From positions 1,116,001 to 1,180,000 of the forward strand of contig JAUCNB010000019.1 in NCBI GenBank assembly GCA_033675215.1: a stretch of 64,000 nucleotides of DNA, read 5' to 3'. The position numbers and the translations under genes are program-made. Source of the stretch: Rhodiola kirilowii (Eukaryota > Streptophyta > Magnoliopsida > Saxifragales > Crassulaceae). This document shows, in pieces, positions 1 through 9,580 of this stretch (its first letter is position 1; each line of letters opens with the position of its first letter). The notes beneath the pieces were generated by a model. It was not told the origin of the DNA. It worked only from the letters and a program-made list of their open reading frames with translations, and made no database searches.

Positions 1-874
1 AAGTTAGTCTCGTTAGTCTCATTCTAAGGTTTATCTAAGTTCGTCCTTAGAAAGAGACTAACTTGGGACGAACTTAGACGAACTTAGGGCGAACTTATAC
101 AAACTTTAGAATGAGACTAAAGTTTATCTAAGTTCGTCCCAAGTTAGTCTCGTTAGTCTCATTCTAAGGTTTATCTAAGTTTGTCCTTAGAAAGAGACTA
201 ACTTGGGATGAACTTAGACTAACTTGGGACGAACTTATACAAACCTTAGAATGAGACTAAAGTTTGTCTTTGTTCGTCCCAAGTTAGTCTCGTTAGTCTC
301 ATTCTAAGGTTTGTCTAAGTTCATTCTTAGAAAGAGACTAACTTGGGACGAACTTAGACTAACTTGGGATGAACTTATACAAACCTTAGAATGAAACTAA
401 AGTTTGTCTTTGTTAGTCCCAAGGTAGTCTCGTTAGTCTCATTCTAAGGTTTGTCTAAGTTCATCCTTAGAAAGAGACTAACTTGGGACGAACTTAGACT
501 AACTTGGGACGAACTTATACAAACCTTAGAATAAGACTAAAGTTGAACTTATACAAACCTTAGAATGAGACTAAAGTTTATCTTTGTTCGTCCCAATTTA
601 GTCTCGTTAGTCTCATTCTAAGGTTTATCTAAGTTCGTCCTTAGAAAAAGACTAACTTGGGACGAACTTAGACTAACTTGGGACGAACTTATACAAACTT
701 AAGATTGAGACTAAAGTTTATCTTTGTTCGTCCCAATTTAGTCTCGTTAGTCTCATTCTAAGGTTTATCTAAGTTCCTCCTTTGAAAGAGACTAACTTGG
801 GACGAACTTAGCCTAACTTGGGACAAACTTATACGAACCTTAGAATGAGACTAAAGTTTGTCTTTGTTCTTCCC

Positions 875-993
875 AAGTTAGTCTCGTTAGTCTCATTCTA
901 AGGTTTATCTAAGTTCGTCCTTAGAAAGAGACTTACTTGGGACGAACTTATACAAACTTTATAATTAGACTAAAGTTTTTCTACGTTCGTCCC
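875..993. repeat. 119-bp short satellite monomer (example)
   Basis: Consecutive monomer starts at 875 and 994 are 119 bp apart instead of 140. One of the two tandem 21-bp blocks is missing: GAGACTTACTTGGGACGAAC runs directly into TTATACAAACTTTATAATTAG. The same short monomer recurs within the higher-order units, for example near 7620, 9974, 14200, 17290, 22635 and 27100, so it is a heritable variant and not a sequencing error. Confidence 0.9.
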
Positions 994-3900
994 AAGTTAG
1001 TCTCGTTAGTCTCATTCTAAGGTTTGTCTAAGTTCGTCCTTAGAAAGAGACAAACTTGGGACAAACTTAGACTAACTTGGAACGAACTTATACAAACCTT
1101 AGAATGAGACTTAAGTTTGTCTTTGTTCGTCCCAAGTTAGTCTCATTAGTCTCATTCTGAGGTTTATCTAAGTTCGTCCTTAGAAAGAGACTAACTTTGG
1201 ACGAACTTAGACTAACTTGAGACGAACTTATACAAACCTTAGAATGAGACTAAAGTTTGTCTTTGTTCGTCCCATGTTAGTCTCGTTAGTCTCATTCTAA
1301 GGTTTATCAAAGTTCGTCCTTAGAAAGAGACTAACTTGGGACGAACTTAGACTAACTTGGGATGAACTTATACAAACCTTTGAATGGGACTAAAGTGTGT
1401 CTTTGTTCGTCCCAAGTTAGTCTCGTTAGTCTCATTCTAAGGTTTGTCTATGTTCATCCTTAGCAAGAGACTAACTTGGGACGAACTTAGACTAACTTGG
1501 GACGAACTTATACAAACCTTAGAATGAGACTAAAGTTTGTCTTTGTTCGTCCCAAGTTAGTCTCGTTAGTCTCATTCTAAAGTTTATCTATGTTCATCCT
1601 TAGAAAGAGACTAACTTGTGACGAACTTAGACTAACTAGGGACGAACTTATACAAACCTTAGAATGAGACTAAAGTTTGTCTTTGTTCATCTCAAGTTAG
1701 TCTCGTTAGTCTCATTTTAAGGTTTATCTAAGTTCGTCCTTAGAAAAAGACTAACTTGGGACGAACTTAGACTAACTTGGGACGAACTTATACAAACCTT
1801 AGAATGAGACTAAAGTTTGTCTTTGTTCATCTCAAGTTAGTCTCGTTAGTCTCATTTTAAGGTTTATCTAAGTTCGTCCTTAGAAAAAGACTAACTTGGG
1901 ACGAACTTAGACTAACTTGGGACGAACTTATACAAACCTTAGAATGAGACTAAAGTTTGTCTTTGTTCATCTCAAGTTAGTCTCGTTAGTCTCATTTTAA
2001 GGTTTATCTATGTTCATCCTTAGAAAGAGACTAACTTGTGACGAACTTAGACTAACTTGGGACGAACTTAGACTAACCTTAGAATGAGACTAAAGTTTGT
2101 CTTTGTTCATCTCAAGTTAGTCTCGTTAGTCTCATTTTAAGGTTTATCTATGTTCATCCTGAGAAAGAGACTAACTTGTGACGAACTTAGACTAACTTGG
2201 GACGAACTTAGACTAACCTTAGAATGAGACTAAAGTTTGTCTTTGTTCATCTCAAGTTAGTCTCGTTAGTCTCATTTTAAGGTTTATCTATGTTCATCCT
2301 TAGAAAGAGACTAACTTGTGACGAACTTAGACTAACTTGGGACGAACTTAGACTAACCTTAGAATGAGACTAAAGTTTGTCTTTGTTCGTCCCAAGTTAG
2401 TCTCGTTAGTCTCATTCTAAGGTTTATCTAAGTTCGCCCTTAGAAAGAGACTAACTTGGGACGAAATTAGACTAACTTGGGACGAACTTATACAAACCTT
2501 AGAATGAGACTAAAGTTTGTCTTTATTCGTCCCAAGTTAGTCTCATTAGTCTCATTCTAAGGTTTATCTAAGTTCATCCTTAGAAAGAGACTAACTTGGG
2601 ACAAACTTAGACGAACTTGGGACGAACTTATACAAATTAGAATGAGACTAAAGTTAATCTAAGTTCGTCCCAAGTTAGTCTCGTTAGTCTCATTCTAAGG
2701 TTTATCTATGTTCATCCTTAGAAAGAGACTAACTTGTGACGAACTTAGACTAACTAGGGACGAACTTATACAAACCTTAGAATGAGACTAAAGTTTGTCT
2801 TTGTTCATCTCAAGTTAGTCTCGTTAGTCTCATTTTAAGGTTTATCTAAGTTCGTCCTTAGAAAAAGACTAACTTGGGACGAACTTAGACTAACTTGGGA
2901 CGAACTTATACAAACCTTAGAATGAGACTAAAGTTTGTCTTTGTTCATCTCAAGTTAGTCTCGTTAGTCTCATTTTAAGGTTTATCTAAGTTCGTCCTTA
3001 GAAAAAGACTAACTTGGGACGAACTTAGACTAACTTGGGACGAACTTATACAAACCTTAGAATGAGACTAAAGTTTGTCTTTGTTCATCTCAAGTTAGTC
3101 TCGTTAGTCTCATTTTAAGGTTTATCTATGTTCATCCTTAGAAAGAGACTAACTTGTGACGAACTTAGACTATCTTGGGACGAACTTAGACTAACCTTAG
3201 AATGAGACTAAAGTTTGTCTTTGTTCATCTCAAGTTAGTCTCGTTAGTCTCATTTTAAGGTTTATCTATGTTCATCCTTAGAAAGAGACTAACTTGTGAC
3301 GAACTTAGACTAACTTGGGACGAACTTAGACTAACCTTAGAATGAGACTAAAGTTTGTCTTTGTTCATCTCAAGTTAGTCTCGTTAGTCTCATTTTAAGG
3401 TTTATCTATGTTCATCCTTAGAAAGAGACTAACTTGTGACGAACTTAGACTAACTTGGGACGAACTTAGACTAACCTTAGAATGAGACTAAAGTTTGTCT
3501 TTGTTCGTCCCAAGTTAGTCTCGTTAGTCTCATTCTAAGGTTTATCTAAGTTCGTCCTTAGAAAGAGACTAACTTGGGACGAACTTAGACTAACTTGGGA
3601 CGAACTTATACAAACCTTAGAATGAGACTAAAGTTTGTCTTTGTTCGTCCCAAGTTAGTCTCATTAGTCTCATTCTAAGGTTTATCTAAGTTCGTCCTTA
3701 GAAAGAGACTAACTTGGGACGAACTTAGACGAACTTGGGACGAACTTATACAAATTAGAATGAGACTAAAGTTTATCTAAGTTCGTCCCAAGTTAGTCTC
3801 GTTAGTCTCATTCTAAGGTTTATCTATGTTCATCCTTAGAAAGAGACTAACTTGTGACGAACTTAGACTAACTAGGGACGAACTTATACAAACCTTAGAA

Positions 3901-4117
3901 TGAGACTAAAGTTTGTCTTTGTTCATCTCAAGTTAGTCTCGTTAGTCTCATTTTAAGGTTTATCTAAGTTCGTCCTTAGAAAAAGACTAACTTGGGACGA
4001 ACTTAGACTAACTTGGGACGAACTTATACAAACCTTAGAATGAGACTAAAGTTTGTCTTTGTTCATCTCAAGTTAGTCTCGTTAGTCTCATTTTAAGGTT
4101 TATCTATGTTCATCCTT

Positions 4118-4130
4118 AGAAAGAGACTAA
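4118..4130 (+). repeat. left target-site duplication of LINE copy 1
   Basis: The 13-bp sequence AGAAAGAGACTAA ends directly at the LINE 5' end and is repeated perfectly after the poly-A tail at 6407-6419. On the bottom strand the implied first nick is TTTCT/AA, close to the TTTT/AA preference of L1-type apurinic endonucleases. The leading A of the right copy cannot be told apart from the tail. Confidence 0.92.
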
Positions 4131-4270
4131 TGGATATCACGAACTTGAAGGTTTCTCTTAGAGAGAGAAGCTCTGGCGTCTCCGGCGTCTTTTCCGGCGA
4201 CTCGACCCGCGCCGGCGATCTAGCTTGCTGCTCCCTGTGTTTCGTCCTGTGCTGGTGTTGTTTCCGACCC

Positions 4271-4807
4271 CAGATCTGGAAATTAGATAGATCTGCGCGT
4301 TTTCAGATCACCTCTGCTCAGATCCGAGTTTCGTTTCGACCGGCAGTTCGTCACAGCTTTCGTTCGTCTTCGAACTCAGACCTGGTTGGCGTCCGTCCTC
4401 GATCTCAGATCTGGTGGTCTTCGTCATATCGGCCGTTCTCAGATCCGGTTCAGTCGCTCGCAGATCTGTTGTTTTGCTCTCAGATCCGGTTTCGTGTGCT
4501 TTCAGATCTGGTGTTCTTCTTCCGGCTCAGATCGGTCGGCTATTAGTTCGGGTGTGCTCTCATCTTCGTTCGGGTGTGCTCTCATCTTCGTCGATCTCAG
4601 ACACATCTTCGTACCCAGATCCGGCTAATCCAGCCTTCGTCAGAAGTCCAGATCGTTTCTCTTCCGACTCAGATACAAGCTCGTTCTCAGATCCGTTCGT
4701 CACCATCTCAGATCGTCTGGCTTTGAGCTGCGATTTTGCCTGGCTTTGATCCGTTTCAGATCCTCGTCACCAACCCATCTCAGATCGTCTGGGTATTCAG
4801 ATCTGGG
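4271..4807 (+). promoter_or_regulatory. CAGATC-rich leader (5' UTR) of LINE copy 1
   Basis: Roughly 17 copies of the hexamer CAGATC or a one-base variant occur here, often as TCAGATCTGG, TCAGATCCGG or TCAGATCGTC, at irregular 15-45 bp spacing up to 30 bp before the ORF1 start. Several contain the palindrome AGATCT. Short open frames in this stretch have biased, repetitive composition and no homology I recognise. LINE leaders usually hold the internal promoter, so iterated sites for a host factor are plausible, but that is inference. Confidence 0.55.
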
Positions 4808-4840
4808 ATTTAGTGGTCGGCTCCTATTCTCGGCGGATTG

Positions 4841-6247
4841 ATGACGATTACTCAGCCACATCTGGCTATTTCCGGTGTAAAGTCGCCGGATTTGGCCAAG
4901 GATATGAACTCGTATGCTTCGGCAGTCAAGGGGCAGACCTCACATGATCCGGCAGTGATGAATCCTAGATTAGTTCCTCGTTTCAAGCCAATCGATTTGC
5001 CATCCCGCCAATACTCGATCGTTGATGGGAAGCCTTCTGTTCACTTCACAGCAGCTGAGTTCGATGCAGGGGTTGCTCTATTCAAGCACTCGCTAGTTGC
5101 AAAATTCACCATGGGGAGGCCGACTATTGAGATGATTCGGCAAGTATTCAAAGAAAATTGGCATATTAAAGGCAGAGCTTCGGTCAGTGATATCTGGGAC
5201 TCTCGGCACTTGATGATAATTTTAGACTCTGAGGAAGATGCAAATACGGTTCTTACTTCTCCTCTCCGAAAGGTTGGGCATGCCCTGTTTCGTCTTTTTC
5301 GGTATTCTCCTGATTATAGTCCGAAGAAGGAATCTTCTACTACAACTAAGTGGGTTCGATTGCCAGGTATTCATCCTGGTTTTGTTACTCGTAACTATGT
5401 GGCTAGTATTGTGAACTCATTTGGTAGTTTTCTTGATCTGGATGAGAGATCAAAGGCTTGTGCTACTCTTAGATATGTTAGAGCCTGTGTGGAGCTTGAT
5501 GTTTGTATTCCTATTCCGGAGGAAGTTAGGATTTCTCTTTCTGATGGGAGAGTGTTCTGGCAAAAAATAGAGGTGGAAGGTAATATGGCCTATTGCTCCT
5601 ACTGCAAAGTTCATGGGCATGATTTATCGATGTGTAGGAAGAAACGTGTCTCTAATAATGATCCTAAGGAGCAGACCAATATGCCAGATATGAAGGTGCA
5701 TAATCCCATAGAGATTTCTATTCAGAATAGTCATGTTCTTCCAGGCAATGAGACTATGGATACTAGCAAGCCAGATGAATGGGTGCAAGTCAAGAAGAAA
5801 AAGAGCGCAAGGAAAGTCCGTAAGAAGGACACTGCTAAAAGTGTCACTCTTGAGACACAAGTAGTTTCTTCTTGTGATATTATTGTTGCTTTGCCAAGTG
5901 AAGATGTTCAGGAGGAAACTCCTAATAATCCTAAGCCGGCTGTGGATTCGAATGAAAAGGAGGCTGTGGTGGTATCTTTAGAGAATAAAGAGGATGTTAA
6001 AGATTTGAATATGGCTGATCCTACAACAGCTCCTATCATTTGCTCCCTCATGGACAATCTTGATGGGATTAAAAAGAGTTATGACAGCGTTCTCCCGGAT
6101 CTTATCCTCACCAAGGAAACCAAGGCCAAATTCATGAAAGCCTTAAACTTAGCTCCTAGCACTCAAACTAAGCCTATTCTAATGTGTTCCAAGGATGTTG
6201 CGGTTTCGCCCAAATCGAACCGTAAGGTCACTTTTAGTGTTGACTAG
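4841..6247 (+). CDS. LINE ORF1 protein, DUF4283 plus CCHC zinc knuckle
   Basis: Encodes 468 residues from the first in-frame ATG (MTITQPHLAISG); a TTG codon lies just upstream but ATG is the natural eukaryotic start. Residues ~80-235 match the pattern of the plant DUF4283 domain (VAKFTMGRPTIEMIRQVFKE, later KWVRLPGIHPGFVTRNYV). A CX2CX4HX4C zinc knuckle follows at C252, C255, H260 and C265 (CSYCKVHGHDLSMC). A lysine/arginine-rich patch (VKKKKSARKVRKKD) near residue 317 could bind RNA or act as a nuclear signal. The C-terminal third is acidic and low in recognisable structure, ending VTFSVD. ORF1 proteins of plant LINEs bind their own RNA and form the ribonucleoprotein used in retrotransposition. 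The frame is open throughout. No ORF2 follows. DUF4283/CCHC proteins are often annotated as host genes, but the poly-A tail and target duplication show that this one is an element. Confidence 0.9.
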   Translation: MTITQPHLAISGVKSPDLAKDMNSYASAVKGQTSHDPAVMNPRLVPRFKPIDLPSRQYSIVDGKPSVHFTAAEFDAGVALFKHSLVAKFTMGRPTIEMIRQVFKENWHIKGRASVSDIWDSRHLMIILDSEEDANTVLTSPLRKVGHALFRLFRYSPDYSPKKESSTTTKWVRLPGIHPGFVTRNYVASIVNSFGSFLDLDERSKACATLRYVRACVELDVCIPIPEEVRISLSDGRVFWQKIEVEGNMAYCSYCKVHGHDLSMCRKKRVSNNDPKEQTNMPDMKVHNPIEISIQNSHVLPGNETMDTSKPDEWVQVKKKKSARKVRKKDTAKSVTLETQVVSSCDIIVALPSEDVQEETPNNPKPAVDSNEKEAVVVSLENKEDVKDLNMADPTTAPIICSLMDNLDGIKKSYDSVLPDLILTKETKAKFMKALNLAPSTQTKPILMCSKDVAVSPKSNRKVTFSVD

Positions 6248-6326
6248 AATAGGCCTCCTGTAGCGCTGTTTTGTTTGCTGTTTCGTTTTTCCTTTTTGGG
6301 CTTTGCCCCTTAATAAAATAAGTTTC

Positions 6327-6406
<80 letters not shown>
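6248..6406 (+). other. 3' UTR, poly-A signal and poly-A tail of LINE copy 1
   Basis: Eighty-three bases follow the TAG stop, T-rich and ending in GGGCTTTGCCCCTTAATAAA, with the poly-A signal AATAAA at 6312-6317. An uninterrupted run of 77 A follows at 6331-6407, the last A being shared with the target duplication. GGGC TTT GCCC can form a small hairpin. The same tail, diverged, is present in inverse orientation at about 29894-29974, so this is a conserved family 3' end and the likely recognition site for the trans-acting reverse transcriptase. Confidence 0.85.
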
Positions 6407-6409
<3 letters not shown>

Positions 6410-6419
6410 AAGAGACTAA
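6407..6419 (+). repeat. right target-site duplication of LINE copy 1
   Basis: Perfect 13-bp copy of 4118-4130 directly after the poly-A run. The satellite continues in register (CTTGTGACGAACTTAGACTA) and matches the uninterrupted monomer near 3137-3170. Confidence 0.92.
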
Positions 6420-7225
6420 CTTGTGACGAACTTAGACTATCTTGGGACGAACTTAGACTAACCTTAGAATGAGACTAAAGTTTGTCTTTGTTCATCTCAA
6501 GTTAGTCTCGTTTGTCTCATTTTAAGGTTTATCTATGTTCATCCTTAGAAAGAGACTAACTTGTGACGAACTTAGACTAACTTGGGACGAACTTAGACTA
6601 ACCTTAGAATGAGACTAAAGTTTGTCTTTGTTCATCTCAAGTTAGTCTCGTTAGTCTCATTTTAAGGTTTATCTATGTTCATCCTTAGAAAGAGACTAAC
6701 TTGGGACGAACTTAGACTAACTTGGGACGAACTTAGACTAACCTTAGAATGAGACTAAAGTTTGTCTTTGTTCGTCCCAAGTTAGTCTCGTTAGTCTCAT
6801 TCTATGGTTTATCTAAGTTCGTCCTTAGAAAGAGACTAACTTGGGACGAACTTAGACTAACTTGGGACGAACTTATACAAACCTTAGAATGAGACTAAAG
6901 TTTGTCTTTGTTCGTCCCAAGTTAGTCTCATTAGTCTCATTCTAAGGTTTATCTAAGTTCGTCCTTAGAAAGAGACTAACTTGGGACGAACTTAGACGAA
7001 CTTGGGACGAACTTATACAAATTAGAATGAGACTAAAGTTTATCTAAGTTCGTCCCAAGTTAGTCTCGTTAGTCTCATTCTAAGGTTTATCTATGTTCAT
7101 CCTTAGAAAGAGACTAACTTGTGACGAACTTAGACTAACTAGGGACGAACTTATACAAACCTTAGAATGAGACTAAAGTTTGTCTTTGTTCATCTCAAGT
7201 TAGTCTCGTTAGTCTCATTTTAAGG

Positions 7226-9580
7226 TTTATCTAAGTTCGTCCTTAGAAAAAGACTAACTTGGGACGAACTTAGACTAACTTGGGACGAACTTATACAAAC
7301 CTTAGAATGAGACTAAAGTTTGTCTTTGTTCATCTCCAGTTAGTCTCGTTAGTCTCATTTTAAGGTTTATCTAAGTTCGTCCTTAGAAAAAGACTAACTT
7401 CGGACGAACTTAGACTAACTTGGGACGAACTTATACAAACTTAAGAATGAGACTAAAGTTTATCTTTGTTCGTCCCAATTTAGTCTCGTTAGTCTCATTC
7501 TAAGGTTTATCTAAGTTCCTCCTTTGAAAGAGACTAACTTGGGACGAACTTAGCCTAACTTGGGACAAACTTATACGAACCTTAGAATGAGACTAAAGTT
7601 TGTCTTTGTTCTTCCCAAGTTAGTCTCGTTAGTCTCATTCTAAGGTTTATCTAAGTTCGTCCTTAGAAAGAGACTTACTTGGGACGAACTTATACAAACT
7701 TTATAATTAGACTAAAGTTTATCTACGTTCGTCCCAAGTTAGTCTCGTTAGTCTCATTCTAAGGTTTATCTAAGTTCGTCCTTAGAAAGAGACAAACTTG
7801 GGACAAACTTAGACTAACTTGGAACGAACTTATACAAACCTTAGAATGAGACTTAAGTTTGTCTTTGTTCGTCCCAAGTTAGTCTCATTAGTCTCATTCT
7901 GAGGTTTATCTAAGTTCGTCCTTAGAAAGAGACTAACTTTGGACGAACTTAGACTAACTTGAGACGAACTTATACAAACCTTAGAATGAGACTAAAGTTT
8001 GTCTTTGTTCGTCCCATGTTAGTCTCGTTAGTCTCATTCTAAGGTTTATCAAAGTTCGTCTTTAGAAAGAGACTAACTTGGGACGAACTTAGACTAACTT
8101 GGGATGAACTTATACAAACCTTTGAATGGGACTAAAGTTTGTCTTTGTTCGTCCCCAGTTAGTCTCGTTAGTCTCATTCTAAGGTTTGTCTATGTTCATC
8201 CTTAGAAAGAGACTAACTTGGGACGAACTTAGACTAACTTGGGACGAACTTATACAAACCTTAGAATGAGACTAAAGTTTGTCTTTGTTCGTCCTAAGTT
8301 AGTCTCGTTAGTCTCATTCTAAAGTTTATCTATGTTCATCCTTAGAAAGAGACTAACTTGTGACGAACTTAGACTAACTAGGGACGAACTTATACAAACC
8401 TTAGAATGAGACTAAAGTTTGTCTTTGTTCATCTCAAGTTAGTCTCGTTAGTCTCATTTTAAGGTTTATCTAAGTTCGTCCTTAGAAAAAGACTAACTTG
8501 GGACGAACTTAGACTAACTTGGGACGAACTTATACAAACCTTAGAATGAGACTAAAGTTTGTCTTTGTTCATCTCAAGTTAGTCTCGTTAGTCTCATTTT
8601 AAGGTTTATCTATGTTCATCCTTAGAAAGAGACTAACTTGTGACGAACTTAGACTAACTTGGGACGAACTTAGACTAACCTTAGAATGAGACTAAAGTTT
8701 GTCTTTGTTCATCTCAAGTTAGTCTCGTTAGTCTCATTTTAAGGTTTATCTATGTTCATCCTTAGAAAGAGACTAACTTGTGACGAACTTAGACTAACTT
8801 GGGACGAACTTAGACTAACCTTAGAATGAGACTAAAGTTTGTCTTTGTTCATCTCAAGTTAGACTCGTTAGTCTCATTTTAAGGTTTATCTATGTTCATC
8901 CTTAGAAAGAGACTAACTTGTGACGAACTTAGACTAACTTGGGACGAACTTATACAAACCTTAGAATGAGACTAAAGTTTGTCTTTGTTTGTCCCAAGTT
9001 AGTCTCATTAGTCTCATTCTAAGGTTTATCTAAGTTCGTCCTTAGAAAGAGACTAACTTGGGACGAACTTAGACGAACTTGGGACGAACTTATACAAATT
9101 AGAATGAGACTAAAGTTTGTCTTTGTTCATCTCAAGTTAGTCTCGTTAGTCTCATATTAAGGTTTATCTATGTTCATCCTTAGAAAGAGACTAACTTGTG
9201 ACGAACTTAGACTAACTTGGGACGAACTTAGACTAACCTTAGAATGAGACTAAAGTTTGTCTTTGTTCATCTCAAGTTAGTCTCGTTAGTCTCATTCTAA
9301 GGTTTATCTAAGTTCGTCCTTAGAAAGAGACTAACTTGGGACGAACTTAGACGAACTTAGGGCGAACTTATACAAACTTTAGAATGAGACTAAAGTTTAT
9401 CTAAGTTCGTCCCAAGTTAGTCTCGTTAGTCTCATTCTAAGGTTTATCTAAGTTCGTCCTTAGAAAGAGACTAACTTGGGACGAACTTAGACGAACTTGG
9501 GACGAACTTATACAAATTAGAATGAGACTAAAGTTTATCTAAGTTCGTCCCAAGTTAGTCTCGTTAGTCTCATTCTAAGG
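7226..9580. repeat. 2.36-kb higher-order repeat, copy 1
   Basis: Seventeen monomers, 2355 bp. Seventeen times 140 is reduced by one 119-bp monomer (-21) and two monomers that are 2 bp shorter. Diagnostic variants such as AACTTCGGACG at 7397 and CTTGAGACGAAC at 7957 recur exactly 2355 bp later. Boundaries are approximate, taken from where the alignment to the next copy stops. Confidence 0.8.

Larger units (their letters stand above)
1..4130. repeat. 140-bp satellite array, left block
   Basis: Tandem head-to-tail repeat with a clear 140-bp period: the word AAGTTAGTCTCGTTAGTCTC or a near variant recurs at 141 and 281, with AAGGTAGTCTCG at 421. Each monomer contains two adjacent copies of a 21-bp block beginning GACTAACTTGGGACG, and inverted copies of the same words (GTTCGTCCCAAGTTAGTC against GACTAACTTGGGACGAAC). 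The first ~1.8 kb matches the sequence starting at 13326 nearly base for base, so the window opens at the start of a 3.09-kb higher-order unit. From about 2.6 kb on, monomers are arranged in a local 8-monomer unit of about 1118 bp. There are no genes; the open frames are short and compositional. Function is unknown. The size and organisation resemble plant centromeric satellites, which is an inference. Confidence 0.97.
4131..6406 (+). mobile_element. non-autonomous LINE-type retroelement, ORF1 only (copy 1)
   Basis: A non-satellite block lies inside a satellite monomer. In order it has a 710-bp GC-richer leader, a single long ORF (ORF1), an 83-bp 3' UTR with AATAAA, and a pure poly-A run to 6407. 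It is bounded by a perfect 13-bp target-site duplication (4118-4130 and 6407-6419), the signature of target-primed reverse transcription. No endonuclease or reverse transcriptase frame (ORF2) is present: ORF1 is followed at once by the 3' UTR. The second copy at 29835-30501 has the same ORF1/3'UTR junction, so loss of ORF2 is a property of the family and not a local deletion. It is presumably mobilised in trans by an autonomous L1-type LINE. The long intact tail, perfect duplication and open ORF1 suggest a recent insertion. An alternative is a retrocopy of a host DUF4283 gene, which I find less likely. Confidence 0.88.

Noticed and set aside
4106-4749. Three overlapping open frames upstream of LINE ORF1
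   Set aside because: They lie in the CAGATC-rich leader, one starts in satellite DNA, and their serine/arginine-rich translations reflect the repeated hexamer. No recognisable domain is present.
5624-5860. Antisense frame inside LINE ORF1
   Set aside because: It is a shadow of ORF1 on the opposite strand with no recognisable features.
4841-6247. A host DUF4283/zinc-knuckle gene
   Set aside because: The target-site duplication, poly-A tail and a second copy with the same structure show it is a retroelement ORF1.
6331-6407. Assembly artefact explaining the 77-A run
   Set aside because: It sits exactly between a poly-A signal and a perfect target duplication, as expected of a real LINE tail. 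Its exact length may still be uncertain.
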